A stretch of DNA of 64,000 nt from Vicingaceae bacterium (GTDB lineage Bacteria; Bacteroidota; Bacteroidia; Flavobacteriales_E; Vicingaceae), in the NCBI GenBank assembly GCA_026003395.1, contig BPHE01000006.1, positions 1 through 64,000 of the forward strand, given 5' to 3'. Under the pieces are notes generated by a model that was given only the letters and a program-made list of their open reading frames with translations, had not been told where the DNA came from and made no database searches. The stretch's first letter is position 1. Each line of letters opens with the position of its first letter. A program made the position numbers and the translations under genes. This document shows positions 45,291 to 54,390 of this stretch, one piece after another.

Positions 45291-46109
45291 TTATTTCTCT
45301 GATGAAAATTTTTCCATTACTTCCATGCTGATGCCGGTGGTAGAATATCCACCATCGTTGTAAATATTTTGCATTGTAACACCTTTCGTCAGATCAGAGA
45401 AAAGTGCAACGCACAGTCCTGCACATGACTCAGCAGATGCATTTCCCAATGGCGACATCATGTCGGCAAACCGATAGAAATCCTCAAAACCTTTAATTCC
45501 GCTTCCGGCAGTGGTCTTTGTGGGCGATTGGGAAACCGAGTTGACTCTTACTTTTTTTGCTTTGCCATAATGATAACCAAAACTTCTCACGATCGACTCC
45601 AGCAATGCTTTGGCTTCAGCCATATCGTTATAGAAAGGGTAAGCGCGTTGCGCTGCAATGTATGACAAAGCGACCACACTACCCCCTTCATTGATAAAGT
45701 CCATTTTCATGGCAACAGACAGCATCTTATGCAATGAGATTGCCGAAACATCCAAACTTTTGAAAAAGAAATCATAATTAAGATCTGTATATGGCAAATT
45801 TTTTCTTACGTTGGGAGACATTCCGATGGAATGAAGCATAAAATCAATGTTTCCTCCCAATATTTCACGGGATTTTTCATACAGATTTTTAATGTCCTCC
45901 ACATTTGTGGCATCCGCAGGAATGATTTCGGCTTTGATTTTTTCAGCCAATTGTTTTATTTCACCCATGCGCATAGCAATGGGGGCATTGGTTAAAACAA
46001 TTTGGGCTCCTTGCTCATATGCAAGTTCTGCTACTTTCCATGCTATGGAATTATGATCCAATGCTCCGGTTATAATCCCCTTTTTTCCTTTTAACAAATT
46101 TCCGGTCAT
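45291..46109 (-). CDS. fabI: Enoyl-[acyl-carrier-protein] reductase [NADH]
   Basis: A 272-residue short-chain dehydrogenase-type reductase catalysing the final step of fatty-acid elongation. The FabI start signature is LLKGKKGIITGALDHNSIAW, and the catalytic Tyr-x6-Lys is present in PFYNDMAEAKALLES. HSIGMSPN and SQSPTKTTAGSGIKGF are also as in Bacteroidota FabI. The start codon follows a small lipoprotein-like frame (46114-46335). Confidence 0.97.
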   Translation of the reverse strand: MTGNLLKGKKGIITGALDHNSIAWKVAELAYEQGAQIVLTNAPIAMRMGEIKQLAEKIKAEIIPADATNVEDIKNLYEKSREILGGNIDFMLHSIGMSPNVRKNLPYTDLNYDFFFKSLDVSAISLHKMLSVAMKMDFINEGGSVVALSYIAAQRAYPFYNDMAEAKALLESIVRSFGYHYGKAKKVRVNSVSQSPTKTTAGSGIKGFEDFYRFADMMSPLGNASAESCAGLCVALFSDLTKGVTMQNIYNDGGYSTTGISMEVMEKFSSEK

Positions 46110-46194
46110 ATAATTATTTTTTAAGTTGATTTACCATCCGGTGCCCCGGGCAATCCTTTTTTTTCTTTTATATGCTTTTCTGCCTTTATACGGC

Positions 46195-46335
46195 TTACTT
46201 CCATATGATCTTACCTACCCGGCTTCCACCTGAATATTCAGATCCTGCATACTTCTGGGCAACTGTGCTGCCTCCACAGGCAGAAAACAAAAATAAATTA
46301 AGTAAAATCACCAATATCGTATAATACTTTAACAT
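46195..46335 (-). CDS. Small lipoprotein (46 aa), possibly frameshifted
   Basis: A short frame read directly on the minus strand: a hydrophobic signal and lipobox, MLKYYTILVILLNLFLFSAC, then GGSTVAQKYAGSEYSGG and a stop after KIIWK. A promoter-like TTG-20-TACTTTTG precedes it. After the stop, the +1 frame reads SYGSKPYKGRKAYKRKKK, DCPGHRM and ends at 46114, 4 bases before fabI. The basic, Gly/Tyr-rich continuation looks like the natural C-terminus, so a single-base shift near 46205 may have shortened a protein of about 70 residues. Either way, a lipid-anchored small protein is likely. Confidence 0.6.
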   Translation of the reverse strand: MLKYYTILVILLNLFLFSACGGSTVAQKYAGSEYSGGSRVGKIIWK

Positions 46336-46340
46336 TTGTG

Positions 46341-46371
46341 CAAAAGTACAATAATTTTACTTGTTGATCAA
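46341..46371 (-). promoter_or_regulatory. Promoter-like element before the small lipoprotein
   Basis: On the minus strand TTG (46369-46371), 20 bases, TACTTTTG (46341-46348). The ATG at 46335 would be only about 5 bases from the -7 element, implying an almost leaderless transcript. It lies directly after the recN stop. Confidence 0.5.
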
Positions 46372-48018
46372 CAATACTTTTGCATTTTCAATGGCAGCTT
46401 CACTCAAGGTATCCCCACTGATCATTCCGGCAATACATAGTATTCTTTCTTCTTGATTAAGTTTTTTTACCGACGAGATTGTTTTATCCCCGATAGTTTG
46501 TTTAGAAACCATGAAATGTGTTTGACCTTTTGAAGCCATTTGTGGTAAATGGGTAATCACTATTACTTGCATTTTTTTTGCCATATTTTCGACAAATGAT
46601 GCCACTTTGGCAGCAGTATCCCCGGAAATTCCCGTATCTATTTCATCCAAAATAAGTACCGGTAATGTTTTTTTTCCGGACAACATATATTTTATGGCCA
46701 ACATCAATCTTGATTTTTCACCTCCGGATGCAACTTTGGCCAACGATGACGGCGACAACCCTTTATTGGCAGAAAAAAGAAAATCTGTTTGTGTATACCC
46801 TTTATCAAACAATTCGTTGGTTTTTTGTATGTTTAATTTGAAAACAGGTTCTGTAAAATTGAGTTTATGTAAAATTTCCTGCATTTGCTTTTCAAAATCC
46901 CTTGCATGATTAATGCGGATTTGATGCAATTCTCCGGCTTTTCTTTGTAGAGCTTCACCCAACTCTTTGAATCTTTTTTCCAGGTCTGCTTTTTTTTCTT
47001 CCAATTCCTCACTATAGATTAAGTTTTGTTCAAGATGCTTTTGCACTTGCAACAATTCTTTCCAATCGTTTTTTTGATGTTTTAATAAAAGACGGTTTAG
47101 CTCAGTATGTTTTTCTTTGAGTATTGCGGCTTTTTCAGGATCAATCTCCACTTCTGCCGATAATCTTTCTATCTCTTCCAAAATATCCTTCAATTCTAAA
47201 TACACACTTTCAAACCTGTCGGCAAGTTGGCTGTATTCTGTATTGAATTTCGACAGATTTGCAAGTGTTTGTCTAATCATTGTCAATTGATGCGATATGC
47301 TGTATTCCTCATGTGTGTCTAATTGAAGTATTTTTTGAAATCCGAGTAAAATCTCTTCGGCATGATCTATCTTGTTGATTTCTTGTTCCAACGAATCCCA
47401 AAATTCTTCATCCTCAAGTTGTAACTGTTTGAGTTCTTCCAATAAAAAAAGATGGTAATCATATTGGGCCTTTGCTTCATTTATTTGCCTATCCAACTCT
47501 TGCAATTCCTTGATCATTTTTTTGTATTGACGGAAGTCGGCAGAAAATGCTTCCACATCTGCCGTCAATCCGGCAAACGTGTCGATTACATCAAGGGCAA
47601 ACCAGGGCTTACGTATAAAAATAGTGTCTTGCTGTGAATGTATATCCACCAATAATGACGCCAGATCTTTCACCTGACTGATTTGTGCAGGGGTATCATT
47701 GATAAAAATTCGGCTTTTACCCGTTTGTAATAATTCTCTTCTTAAAACTAGATCTGTAGAATAATCAAAATCATTTTGTAAAAACCAATCCTTCATGTCC
47801 AGAGCGGAAATATCAAATTCGGCTTCAATAACAGATTTCTCGCCCTGAATACTGTTATCAGTAAAATCGGCTCTTTCGCCAAGAGCCAATCCCAAAGCAT
47901 CCATCAAAATGGACTTACCTGCTCCTGTTTCGCCGGTAATGATATTCAATCCGGGGTCAAAAATTACTTCAGTTTCTTTTATTAGAGCATAGTTCTTGAC
48001 TACCAATTTTTTCAGCAT
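46357..48018 (-). CDS. recN: DNA repair protein RecN
   Basis: A 553-residue SMC-like ATPase for double-strand break repair. Walker A GETGAGKSILMDALGL (about 30-45), long coiled-coil middle, ABC signature SLAKVASGGEKSRLMLAIK, Walker B with PVLILDEIDTGISG, and the HLPQMA segment. Normal length. Last gene of the bamD-rpoZ-coaBC-porD-recN operon. Confidence 0.97.
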   Translation of the reverse strand: MLKKLVVKNYALIKETEVIFDPGLNIITGETGAGKSILMDALGLALGERADFTDNSIQGEKSVIEAEFDISALDMKDWFLQNDFDYSTDLVLRRELLQTGKSRIFINDTPAQISQVKDLASLLVDIHSQQDTIFIRKPWFALDVIDTFAGLTADVEAFSADFRQYKKMIKELQELDRQINEAKAQYDYHLFLLEELKQLQLEDEEFWDSLEQEINKIDHAEEILLGFQKILQLDTHEEYSISHQLTMIRQTLANLSKFNTEYSQLADRFESVYLELKDILEEIERLSAEVEIDPEKAAILKEKHTELNRLLLKHQKNDWKELLQVQKHLEQNLIYSEELEEKKADLEKRFKELGEALQRKAGELHQIRINHARDFEKQMQEILHKLNFTEPVFKLNIQKTNELFDKGYTQTDFLFSANKGLSPSSLAKVASGGEKSRLMLAIKYMLSGKKTLPVLILDEIDTGISGDTAAKVASFVENMAKKMQVIVITHLPQMASKGQTHFMVSKQTIGDKTISSVKKLNQEERILCIAGMISGDTLSEAAIENAKVLLINK

Positions 48019-48034
48019 AGTGTTCGTCTTAAAA

Positions 48035-48970
48035 TTATCGGTTTAAAATTTCGCGGTATTTTGATGCATTTTGCGGATTGATTTTAGACAATAGTTGTAC
48101 AACTTCTTGTTTTTGATTAGGATCGGCTTTGGAAAAAATGTTGATAATTTCTTGTGATTTGGCGTTGAAAAACATTTGCAATTGAAAATTTCCGGGTCTT
48201 TGATCAAATACTTTTTCCAACAGTTTTAGTGCCTCAAAAATTTCTTTTCTTGCTTTCTCGGGGTCTTGAGCCATTATGTCAAGCCCAAGTCGATGATATT
48301 TATATAAACAAACTCTTATGGGTTCAAAATATTGATTCAACATATTTTCTACTATCCAGTAACGGTTGTTTTGATCCGGCGCATCGAAGGCCTTCCACCC
48401 CGGTTCGGGTGTATTTTGCGCAAGATTGACGATATTTTGTGCTTTTTGAAAATATGGTGTGCCTCCTTTCAAAGAAAAGGTTTCATAATCCATTGCTATG
48501 ATATAATAGGCATAAAATGCCAATACTGCCGTCAAATTACTTAAAAAAGTAGTATTGGAAAATTCAAGCGGCTGAAATTCAACATATTTAAATTGAAAAT
48601 TTTTGTCATTATAATTTAATATCGTGCTGTTATATGCCGTGTTATATACCGGCCGGGTAGATTGCACTTGTATGGTTGCCATAAACTCAGAATTATTGAT
48701 GGCAGAATTGACGGTTATCAATATGTTGCATTCGATTCTCTCTTCAGGCTTAAATACATCATCGGTCCATTTTGTATTGTTCATAAATTCGTAAATCGCT
48801 TTCTCCAATGTTTCAAAAATCCTTTTGTTGACATTGGGAACTTGATCTGCATTTACCTTTACATTACAGTTTAATTCTTGTGATAAAACCGGCATTTGAC
48901 ATAACAGCAAACACACAACAAGCCACAATAAATTGACCTTTGATGAAATATGTCCAATATTTGAGTTCAT
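48035..48970 (-). CDS. porD: PorD family protein (DUF4835), type IX secretion system-linked
   Basis: A 311-residue exported protein with signal peptide (about residues 15-31, ...PVLSQ) and mature start ELNCNVKVNADQV. Conserved DUF4835 marks are EFMNNTKWTDDVF, ERIECNILITV, YEFQPLEF-like and YYIIAMDYETFSLKGGTPYF. This family is annotated as PorD in Bacteroidota because of its association with T9SS; its molecular role is not well established. Its neighbourhood (coaBC upstream, recN downstream) is the usual one in this phylum. T9SS cargo is encoded elsewhere in the window. Confidence 0.9.
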   Translation of the reverse strand: MNSNIGHISSKVNLLWLVVCLLLCQMPVLSQELNCNVKVNADQVPNVNKRIFETLEKAIYEFMNNTKWTDDVFKPEERIECNILITVNSAINNSEFMATIQVQSTRPVYNTAYNSTILNYNDKNFQFKYVEFQPLEFSNTTFLSNLTAVLAFYAYYIIAMDYETFSLKGGTPYFQKAQNIVNLAQNTPEPGWKAFDAPDQNNRYWIVENMLNQYFEPIRVCLYKYHRLGLDIMAQDPEKARKEIFEALKLLEKVFDQRPGNFQLQMFFNAKSQEIINIFSKADPNQKQEVVQLLSKINPQNASKYREILNR

Positions 48971-48989
48971 TTGAAGGGCAATTTATTTA

Positions 48990-50207
48990 TTATTTTTTAT
49001 TCTCTTGTTTGTCTGTAAATTTATTTTGCAACAGCTCAAATATATCAAAAGCCAATTCTCTTTTGCTTTTCAATGAAAAAGGATGCGCCCGGTCATTTTC
49101 GTCAAAAATAACAATTTGATTAGTATCCGTGCCAAACCCCGATCCGGGAATTTTTAATGAATTTAAAACGATCCAATCGGCATTTTTATTTTTCTTTTTT
49201 TGCAAGGCATGATATTCTTCATTTTCTGTTTCCAATGCAAAACCTATGACCCATTGATGGTTTTTTATAGCTCCGCAGGCGGCAAGTATGTCCGGATTTT
49301 TTTCCAATTCTATGCTCAAAAACTCCTGACCGTCTTTTTTGAATTTCTCAGAATAAGTAGTTTTTGGCTTGAAGTCGGCCACAGCAGCGGCAAAAACAGC
49401 AATATCAACTTTTGGAAATATCTCCATACATGCATCATACATTTCAACGGCAGTTTGAACCTTAGTAAAATGATCGACACCGGCAGGTGGATTTAATGCT
49501 ACGGGGCCGCTCACCAAATATACTTCCATACCTCTCTTTACCGCCTCCTCAGCCAAAGCATAACCCATTTTTCCACTTGAATGATTTCCAATATATCTGA
49601 CGGGATCAATTGGTTCAAAAGTAGGTCCTGCGGTGATCAAAATTTTTTTTCCGGAAAAAGGGGTTGTCGGGAAAAACGTATCGATCTTCAAAAATATTTC
49701 TTCGGGCTCGGCCATTCTTCCGTCGCCTTCAATTCCGGACGCCAACGATCCATATCCGGGTGAGATGATTCCACAGCCATTTTTTTTCAATAGTTTAATA
49801 TTGGTTTGTGTCACAACATGATGATACATCTCATGATCCATGGCAGGTGCGACAAGCACGGGGCATCTTGCAGAAAGATAGACAGCAGTCAGCAAATTAT
49901 CACAAACTCCATGGGCCATTTTGTGAATCGTCTGAGCCGTGCATGGGGCAATGACCATAAGATCGGCCCACGTACCCAATTCAACATGATTGTTCCAACT
50001 ACCATTTTCCGGATTAAAATAATCGACCAAGACAGGATTTTTTGAAAGCGTGGATAAAGTCAAAGGTGTAACAAAATTTTTGGCATCGGGTGTCATCACG
50101 ACTCTTACCTCGGCCCCTGATTTGACAAGCATTCTAACAAGAATAGCGGCTTTATATGCCGCTATACTTCCAGTTATTCCCAATAAGATTTTTTTGTTTT
50201 TAATCAT
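48990..50207 (-). CDS. coaBC: Bifunctional phosphopantothenoylcysteine decarboxylase/phosphopantothenate-cysteine ligase
   Basis: A 405-residue bifunctional enzyme for coenzyme A synthesis. CoaC flavoprotein half: GITGSIAAYKAAILVRMLVK (about 9-28) and PCTAQTIHKMAHGVCDNLLT; CoaB half: ITAGPTFEPIDPVRYIGNHS, SGKMGYALAEEA, and VDIAVFAAAVADFKPK. The ATG overlaps the rpoZ stop by 4 bases. Confidence 0.97.
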   Translation of the reverse strand: MIKNKKILLGITGSIAAYKAAILVRMLVKSGAEVRVVMTPDAKNFVTPLTLSTLSKNPVLVDYFNPENGSWNNHVELGTWADLMVIAPCTAQTIHKMAHGVCDNLLTAVYLSARCPVLVAPAMDHEMYHHVVTQTNIKLLKKNGCGIISPGYGSLASGIEGDGRMAEPEEIFLKIDTFFPTTPFSGKKILITAGPTFEPIDPVRYIGNHSSGKMGYALAEEAVKRGMEVYLVSGPVALNPPAGVDHFTKVQTAVEMYDACMEIFPKVDIAVFAAAVADFKPKTTYSEKFKKDGQEFLSIELEKNPDILAACGAIKNHQWVIGFALETENEEYHALQKKKNKNADWIVLNSLKIPGSGFGTDTNQIVIFDENDRAHPFSLKSKRELAFDIFELLQNKFTDKQENKK

Positions 50208-50554
50208 GAATTTGTTTCGCTGCCGTTTGATTCTTTAGCAGGATTACGAAAATAGACATCGCCTTCCAAAAATTCTTCGGTAGCAATAATCCAGGGTTTG
50301 GGCAATTTTTCATAAAACTTCGAAACTTCTATTTGCTCTTTATTTTCCAAAATATCGTCAAACGAATCGGTATAAGATGAAAATTCCTCAAGTTTTTCAT
50401 GAAGTTCTTCTTTCATCTCATCGGCAATTTGATTGGCTCGCTTGGCAATGATTGCCACCGATTCATACAAATTACCGGTTTTTTCGGCAATTCTGTTTAA
50501 ATCACGGGTTATGGTTGTTACCGGAATGTCGGTTCTTTTAAATTTTGTTGACAT
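50204..50554 (-). CDS. rpoZ: RNA polymerase omega subunit (Rpb6-like)
   Basis: A 116-residue protein of the omega/Rpb6 family in Bacteroidota form. TGNLYESVAIIAKRANQIAD matches the omega core that contacts the beta' C-terminus. The acidic C-terminus and KPWIIATEEFLEGDVYFRNP tail are as in phylum members. Located 5 bases after the bamD stop and overlapping coaBC; rpoZ next to coaBC is a very common arrangement. Confidence 0.9.
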   Translation of the reverse strand: MSTKFKRTDIPVTTITRDLNRIAEKTGNLYESVAIIAKRANQIADEMKEELHEKLEEFSSYTDSFDDILENKEQIEVSKFYEKLPKPWIIATEEFLEGDVYFRNPAKESNGSETNS

Positions 50555-50559
50555 AATAT

Positions 50560-51390
50560 TTAGGTTTTTGAATTTGCAAATTTCTGTTTTTCTTTTGAAA
50601 TATCGTCATAAATTTTCTCTAAATCTTTCAAATATACAGAATTGGGGAATTTATCCACAAAATTCAAGTATGATTCCAATGTTTCTTCCAAACGCTCGGC
50701 TTTTTTGCTTTCAATTGAGTTGGAATACAATACATACCAGGACTTTACGATTAAATACATTGCCTCTTCCACTCTTGTAGATGCAGGCCAATCTTTTATA
50801 AAGTTCTGCAATGCCACAATGGCTGCCTGGTAGTATTCGGTTTTATAATACAAATATGCATTTTCATAATCTTTTCTCTCGAGCTTGGCAAAAAGTTTAT
50901 CCAATAAAACACTGCAAGAATCCTTTAATGCCGATTGCGGGTATTTATTGATAAATTGTTGTAAATACTGAATACTCTTGTAAGTATCTTCCTGGTCCAA
51001 CGAATATGGAGGGGATAACAGATAATAACATCTTGCCGCCAGGAATAAGGCCTCTTCGGCTCGGGGAGAAGTTGGAAAAGTTTCGTGAAAACGACCGAAA
51101 TGATATGATGCAAGTATATAATCACCTTGTTTGTATAATGTTTGGCAATAGTAATAATAAACATCTTCAGACCTTTGTGTACCTCTAAAATACGGCAACA
51201 AATCTTCAAACAGCGGCAACGCTCTGACATAATCACCTTTCTCGTAATATTTCAATGCGCCTTGATACTTTGCTTCAAAATCCGATGATTTTACCAATTT
51301 TTGATATTCACTGCAATTGGTAAAGAACATCAAGAAAAAGATCAGACCTAAGATGGAAACTGCCAATTTGTTATTTCTTACACCAATCAT
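50560..51390 (-). CDS. bamD: Outer-membrane assembly lipoprotein BamD
   Basis: A 276-residue lipoprotein. The ATG at 51390 is used since the longer frame starts with GTG at 51429. The lipobox FFTNC precedes SEYQKLVKSSDFEAKYQGAL, the usual Bacteroidota BamD start. TPR repeats fill the rest (YEKGDYVRALPLFEDLLPYF, YILASYHFGRFHETFPTSP, YKSIQYLQQFINKYPQSA). BamD works with BamA in inserting barrel proteins into the outer membrane. First gene of the operon. Confidence 0.95.
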   Translation of the reverse strand: MIGVRNNKLAVSILGLIFFLMFFTNCSEYQKLVKSSDFEAKYQGALKYYEKGDYVRALPLFEDLLPYFRGTQRSEDVYYYYCQTLYKQGDYILASYHFGRFHETFPTSPRAEEALFLAARCYYLLSPPYSLDQEDTYKSIQYLQQFINKYPQSALKDSCSVLLDKLFAKLERKDYENAYLYYKTEYYQAAIVALQNFIKDWPASTRVEEAMYLIVKSWYVLYSNSIESKKAERLEETLESYLNFVDKFPNSVYLKDLEKIYDDISKEKQKFANSKT

Positions 51391-51551
51391 CAATAAATAA
51401 AATTGACTGCGAAAATACAATATTTTCACAATATAAACCCTTCAAAATTTTAAGACCGATTGAAAACACCCAATGAAAATCTGTTTCTATTGATACCTAA
51501 ATAATAAAGTAGTACCAAATGTTTAAAAAAATCATGGAAAGAAAAAATACT

Positions 51552-51559
51552 TATCTTTG
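51552..51559 (+). promoter_or_regulatory. Candidate -7 element for serine palmitoyltransferase
   Basis: TATCTTTG matches TAnnTTTG, 17 bases before the ATG at 51577. No clear -33 TTG at the usual distance. Confidence 0.5.
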
Positions 51560-51576
51560 CGTCAAATTTTTACATT

Positions 51577-52992
51577 ATGTCGGCAGTAGATTTACTTGAA
51601 AAAATCAATTCCAAAGAAGGACCCATTGGTCAATACGCTAAATATGCACATGGATATTTTACTTTCCCCAAATTGGAAGGACCCATTGCAGCAAGAATGA
51701 AATTTCGTGGCAAAGAAGTGTTGCAATGGAGTTTAAACAATTATCTTGGTTTGGCTAACGAACCCGAAGTAAGGGAAGTCGATGCCAAAGCTGCCGCCGA
51801 CTGGGGTTTAGCTTATCCTATGGGTGCACGCATGATGACCGGAAATACAAAATATCATGAACAACTCGAAGCCGAACTTGCCGCTTTCGTCGGCAAAGAA
51901 GACGCCGTGTTGTTTAATTACGGTTATCAAGGCATTATGTCTACCATCGATACATTGGTCGACAGGAAAGATGTGATAGTTTATGACGCCGAGTCACATG
52001 CCTGTATTGTTGACGGAGTTCGCTTGCATCAAGGCAAAAGATTTGTTTTTAAGCACAACGATATCGAGAGTTTTGAAACACAAATCAAAAGAGCCGGAAA
52101 ACTGGCTGATGAAACCGGTGGTGGAATCTTGGTGATTACCGAAGGAGTCTTTGGCATGAATAGTCACCAAGGAATTTTAAAGGAAATTGTGTCTTTAAAA
52201 CAAAAATACGGCTTCAGGATATTGGTTGATGATGCACATGGCTTTGGTGCACTGGGCAAAACCGGAGCCGGCACAGGAGAAGAACAAGGAGTGCAGGATG
52301 AAATAGATTTTTATTGTGCCACATTTGCCAAATCTATGGCTTTGATAGGCGGATTTCTTGCTTCCTCCGAGAAAGTATGCCAATATGTTCGATACAATAT
52401 CCGCTCCCAAATATATGCCAAATCTCTGCCTTTGCCATTGGTCATTGGTGCTTTGAAAAGATTGGAATTAATCAAAAGAGACGCCTGGAGACGTGAAAAA
52501 CTATGGGAAATCACGCATGCGCTTCAAGAAGGACTCAAAAAAGAAGGTTTTAACATCGGAACACCTCAAAGCCCTGTCACTCCTGTGTACCTGAGTGGCG
52601 ACCCAACTGAAGCATCTAACCTAGCATTCGATCTTCGTGAAAATTACAATCTCTTTTGCAGCATAGTTGTATATCCTGTTATACCCAAAGGGCAAATTAT
52701 CTTCCGGTTAATTCCGACAGTGATGCATTCGCTTGATGATGTTAAATATACAGTAGAAACTTTTGCCAAGGTTAAAGAAAAATTGTTTAAAGGCGAATAC
52801 AAGTCTGAAGCAATGAAAAAAGTCTTGATTCTTAATTACAAACCACTCTTCATCATTTTCATCAACTCGCCAATATGCATCCGGACCATCAGGTACGTCG
52901 CTGTCATCCCACTCTTGTACAATTTATCTTTCAGTCCGTCATTTTTAAACACAAATGCCAGCAAAATTCCCGAAATCAGTCCCCATGCATGA
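51577..52992 (+). CDS. spt: Serine palmitoyltransferase-like alpha-oxoamine synthase, with an abnormal C-terminal extension
   Basis: A PLP enzyme of the alpha-oxoamine synthase family that condenses serine and a fatty acyl-CoA to start sphingolipid synthesis, as in other Bacteroidota. Seen: LQWSLNNYLGLANEPEVREV, GARMMTGNTKYHEQLEAELA, the cofactor-contact segment VDDAHGFGALG, and the PLP-lysine in ATFAKSMALIGGFLAS. Related KBL-type enzymes are an alternative. The first ~413 residues have the length of the family; the last ~58 (from VLILNYKPLFIIF) match nothing expected and are antisense to the convergent rhomboid gene. Deleting one A in the run 52816-52821 gives a stop TGA at 52826-52828, so the true protein probably ends there. 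Confidence 0.93.
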   Translation: MSAVDLLEKINSKEGPIGQYAKYAHGYFTFPKLEGPIAARMKFRGKEVLQWSLNNYLGLANEPEVREVDAKAAADWGLAYPMGARMMTGNTKYHEQLEAELAAFVGKEDAVLFNYGYQGIMSTIDTLVDRKDVIVYDAESHACIVDGVRLHQGKRFVFKHNDIESFETQIKRAGKLADETGGGILVITEGVFGMNSHQGILKEIVSLKQKYGFRILVDDAHGFGALGKTGAGTGEEQGVQDEIDFYCATFAKSMALIGGFLASSEKVCQYVRYNIRSQIYAKSLPLPLVIGALKRLELIKRDAWRREKLWEITHALQEGLKKEGFNIGTPQSPVTPVYLSGDPTEASNLAFDLRENYNLFCSIVVYPVIPKGQIIFRLIPTVMHSLDDVKYTVETFAKVKEKLFKGEYKSEAMKKVLILNYKPLFIIFINSPICIRTIRYVAVIPLLYNLSFSPSFLNTNASKIPEISPHA

Positions 52993-53501
52993 GATTCCCA
53001 CGAGATTTCTTGTTTAATGGGCAAAATCCCCCATACCATGCTTCCGTATTCAAAAATGGTTAAAAAGGAAATCCATATCATTGATTTGCTTTGTTTGATA
53101 AAACCGGAAATAGCCAAAAAGCCAAACAACATATAAACTATGCCGCTGGCACCAATGTGATATGCCTCTCTTGCCGCCAACCATGTCCAAAAACCGGTAA
53201 ATATCCAACCCGACAATAATATGATACCCCATCGTTTTGGATAGGTATAACGCAATAAAGCACCTAACACAATCAATGGAATTATATTGGAAATCAAATG
53301 GGACCATGAACCATGAAAAAAAGGGGCAAACAACACTCCTTTTAAATAATGTAAATCATGTGGTTTAACAGCGCCCCAATTTGACGGCCAAAATTCTTTA
53401 ATGCATGCAACATAATTTAACATCATCAAAAAAGACAAGATAAGAAAAGGCATGCTATAATCAACAGCCCTGAAAATGATTCTTTTTTCTCTTGCGGGCA
53501 T
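52836..53501 (-). CDS. Rhomboid family intramembrane serine protease
   Basis: A 221-residue inner-membrane protein with about six transmembrane helices. Catalytic Ser is in HIGASGIVYMLFGFLA and catalytic His in WESHAWGLISG, the rhomboid dyad; GSWSHLISNIIPLIVLGALL is the usual second-helix His/Asn region. Such proteases cut membrane proteins within the bilayer, but the substrate is unknown. Its stop is only 8 bases from the probable true end of the spt gene, and it overlaps the upstream J-domain gene by one base. Confidence 0.93.
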   Translation of the reverse strand: MPAREKRIIFRAVDYSMPFLILSFLMMLNYVACIKEFWPSNWGAVKPHDLHYLKGVLFAPFFHGSWSHLISNIIPLIVLGALLRYTYPKRWGIILLSGWIFTGFWTWLAAREAYHIGASGIVYMLFGFLAISGFIKQSKSMIWISFLTIFEYGSMVWGILPIKQEISWESHAWGLISGILLAFVFKNDGLKDKLYKSGMTATYLMVRMHIGELMKMMKSGL

Positions 53502-54325
53502 TATTGTCTGATTCTTTTTAAAATAATCATTTTTGCTTTCTGCAACAATTTGAATTGATTTGTCATTTTTTGTTTTGTTTTTTCATCAGTGTATAAATCG
53601 GGGTGCAACATTTTTGCCAATTGATAATATCTTTGTTTAAACTGCGACATATTGACAGGATGTGTCAGTCCCATAAATTTCAAAGCCCAGTTGTATTCAT
53701 CCGGTAAACTGCCGACCATTTGTTTGCGTTTGTTTTCATATCGTATAATTATGAGTTTAAAATAATTTTCAATGCTTCCGGTTTCAATTTGCAGATTCTT
53801 GCAAAATTGCAGAATGAGTGGAAAAATTATTTGTTTCATTTCATATTCCGAACTTGCATCATAAAATAATTCGAGGATGTATTTCACTACACTTACTTTT
53901 TCTTTATCTTCAGAATTCAAAAAGTACTTTTGAATAAATTTTTGCGTTCTATTGACATTTACAAAAAAATGGTGGTATAACTTCATTTTTTTAATAAAAT
54001 CTCCCTTGCTTTCTTTTGATATCATTGCATTTCTAAGATTTTTATAAAAGACATTTTTTTTGGGGAGATTGATTGTCACCCAGGCAAGAAAAGCCATTTG
54101 TAAATAATACAACTGAGGAATCTCCAATTCGGCAAAAGGATAATCCAAAGAATTTTTCGAAGCGTAAAAGTAATAAACCCAAACATGGACCAACCAGGCC
54201 AAAAAAGCAAGAACAGGATAATCAATCCATAAAAAAATTATTACTGACACCAATGAAACAACTGATGCAACATCTTGAAGTTCTTTACGTTTATATTTGG
54301 AAAACATTTGACTGAGCTCGTGCAA
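53501..54325 (-). CDS. Membrane-anchored J-domain protein
   Basis: A 274-residue protein with two N-terminal hydrophobic segments (about 22-60), a helical charged middle (about 95-200), and a C-terminal J domain containing the essential HPD tripeptide (YYQLAKMLHPDLYTDE) followed by MTNQFKLLQKAKMII. The plan resembles DjlA-type proteins that recruit DnaK at the membrane, with the J domain at the end. The middle may be TerB-like, but I am not sure. It is coupled to the rhomboid gene (1-base overlap). Confidence 0.85.
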   Translation of the reverse strand: MHELSQMFSKYKRKELQDVASVVSLVSVIIFLWIDYPVLAFLAWLVHVWVYYFYASKNSLDYPFAELEIPQLYYLQMAFLAWVTINLPKKNVFYKNLRNAMISKESKGDFIKKMKLYHHFFVNVNRTQKFIQKYFLNSEDKEKVSVVKYILELFYDASSEYEMKQIIFPLILQFCKNLQIETGSIENYFKLIIIRYENKRKQMVGSLPDEYNWALKFMGLTHPVNMSQFKQRYYQLAKMLHPDLYTDEKTKQKMTNQFKLLQKAKMIILKRIRQ

Positions 54326-54390
54326 TGTTATTGTTCAAATATAATTTAATGTATTTATTTTGTGAATTAATTTTGCCAAATATTTTTAAA

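Noticed and set aside
46195-46335. Calling the small lipoprotein frame definitively broken
   Set aside because: The short frame is a complete lipoprotein by itself and no homologue could be compared, so the frameshift remains only a possibility.
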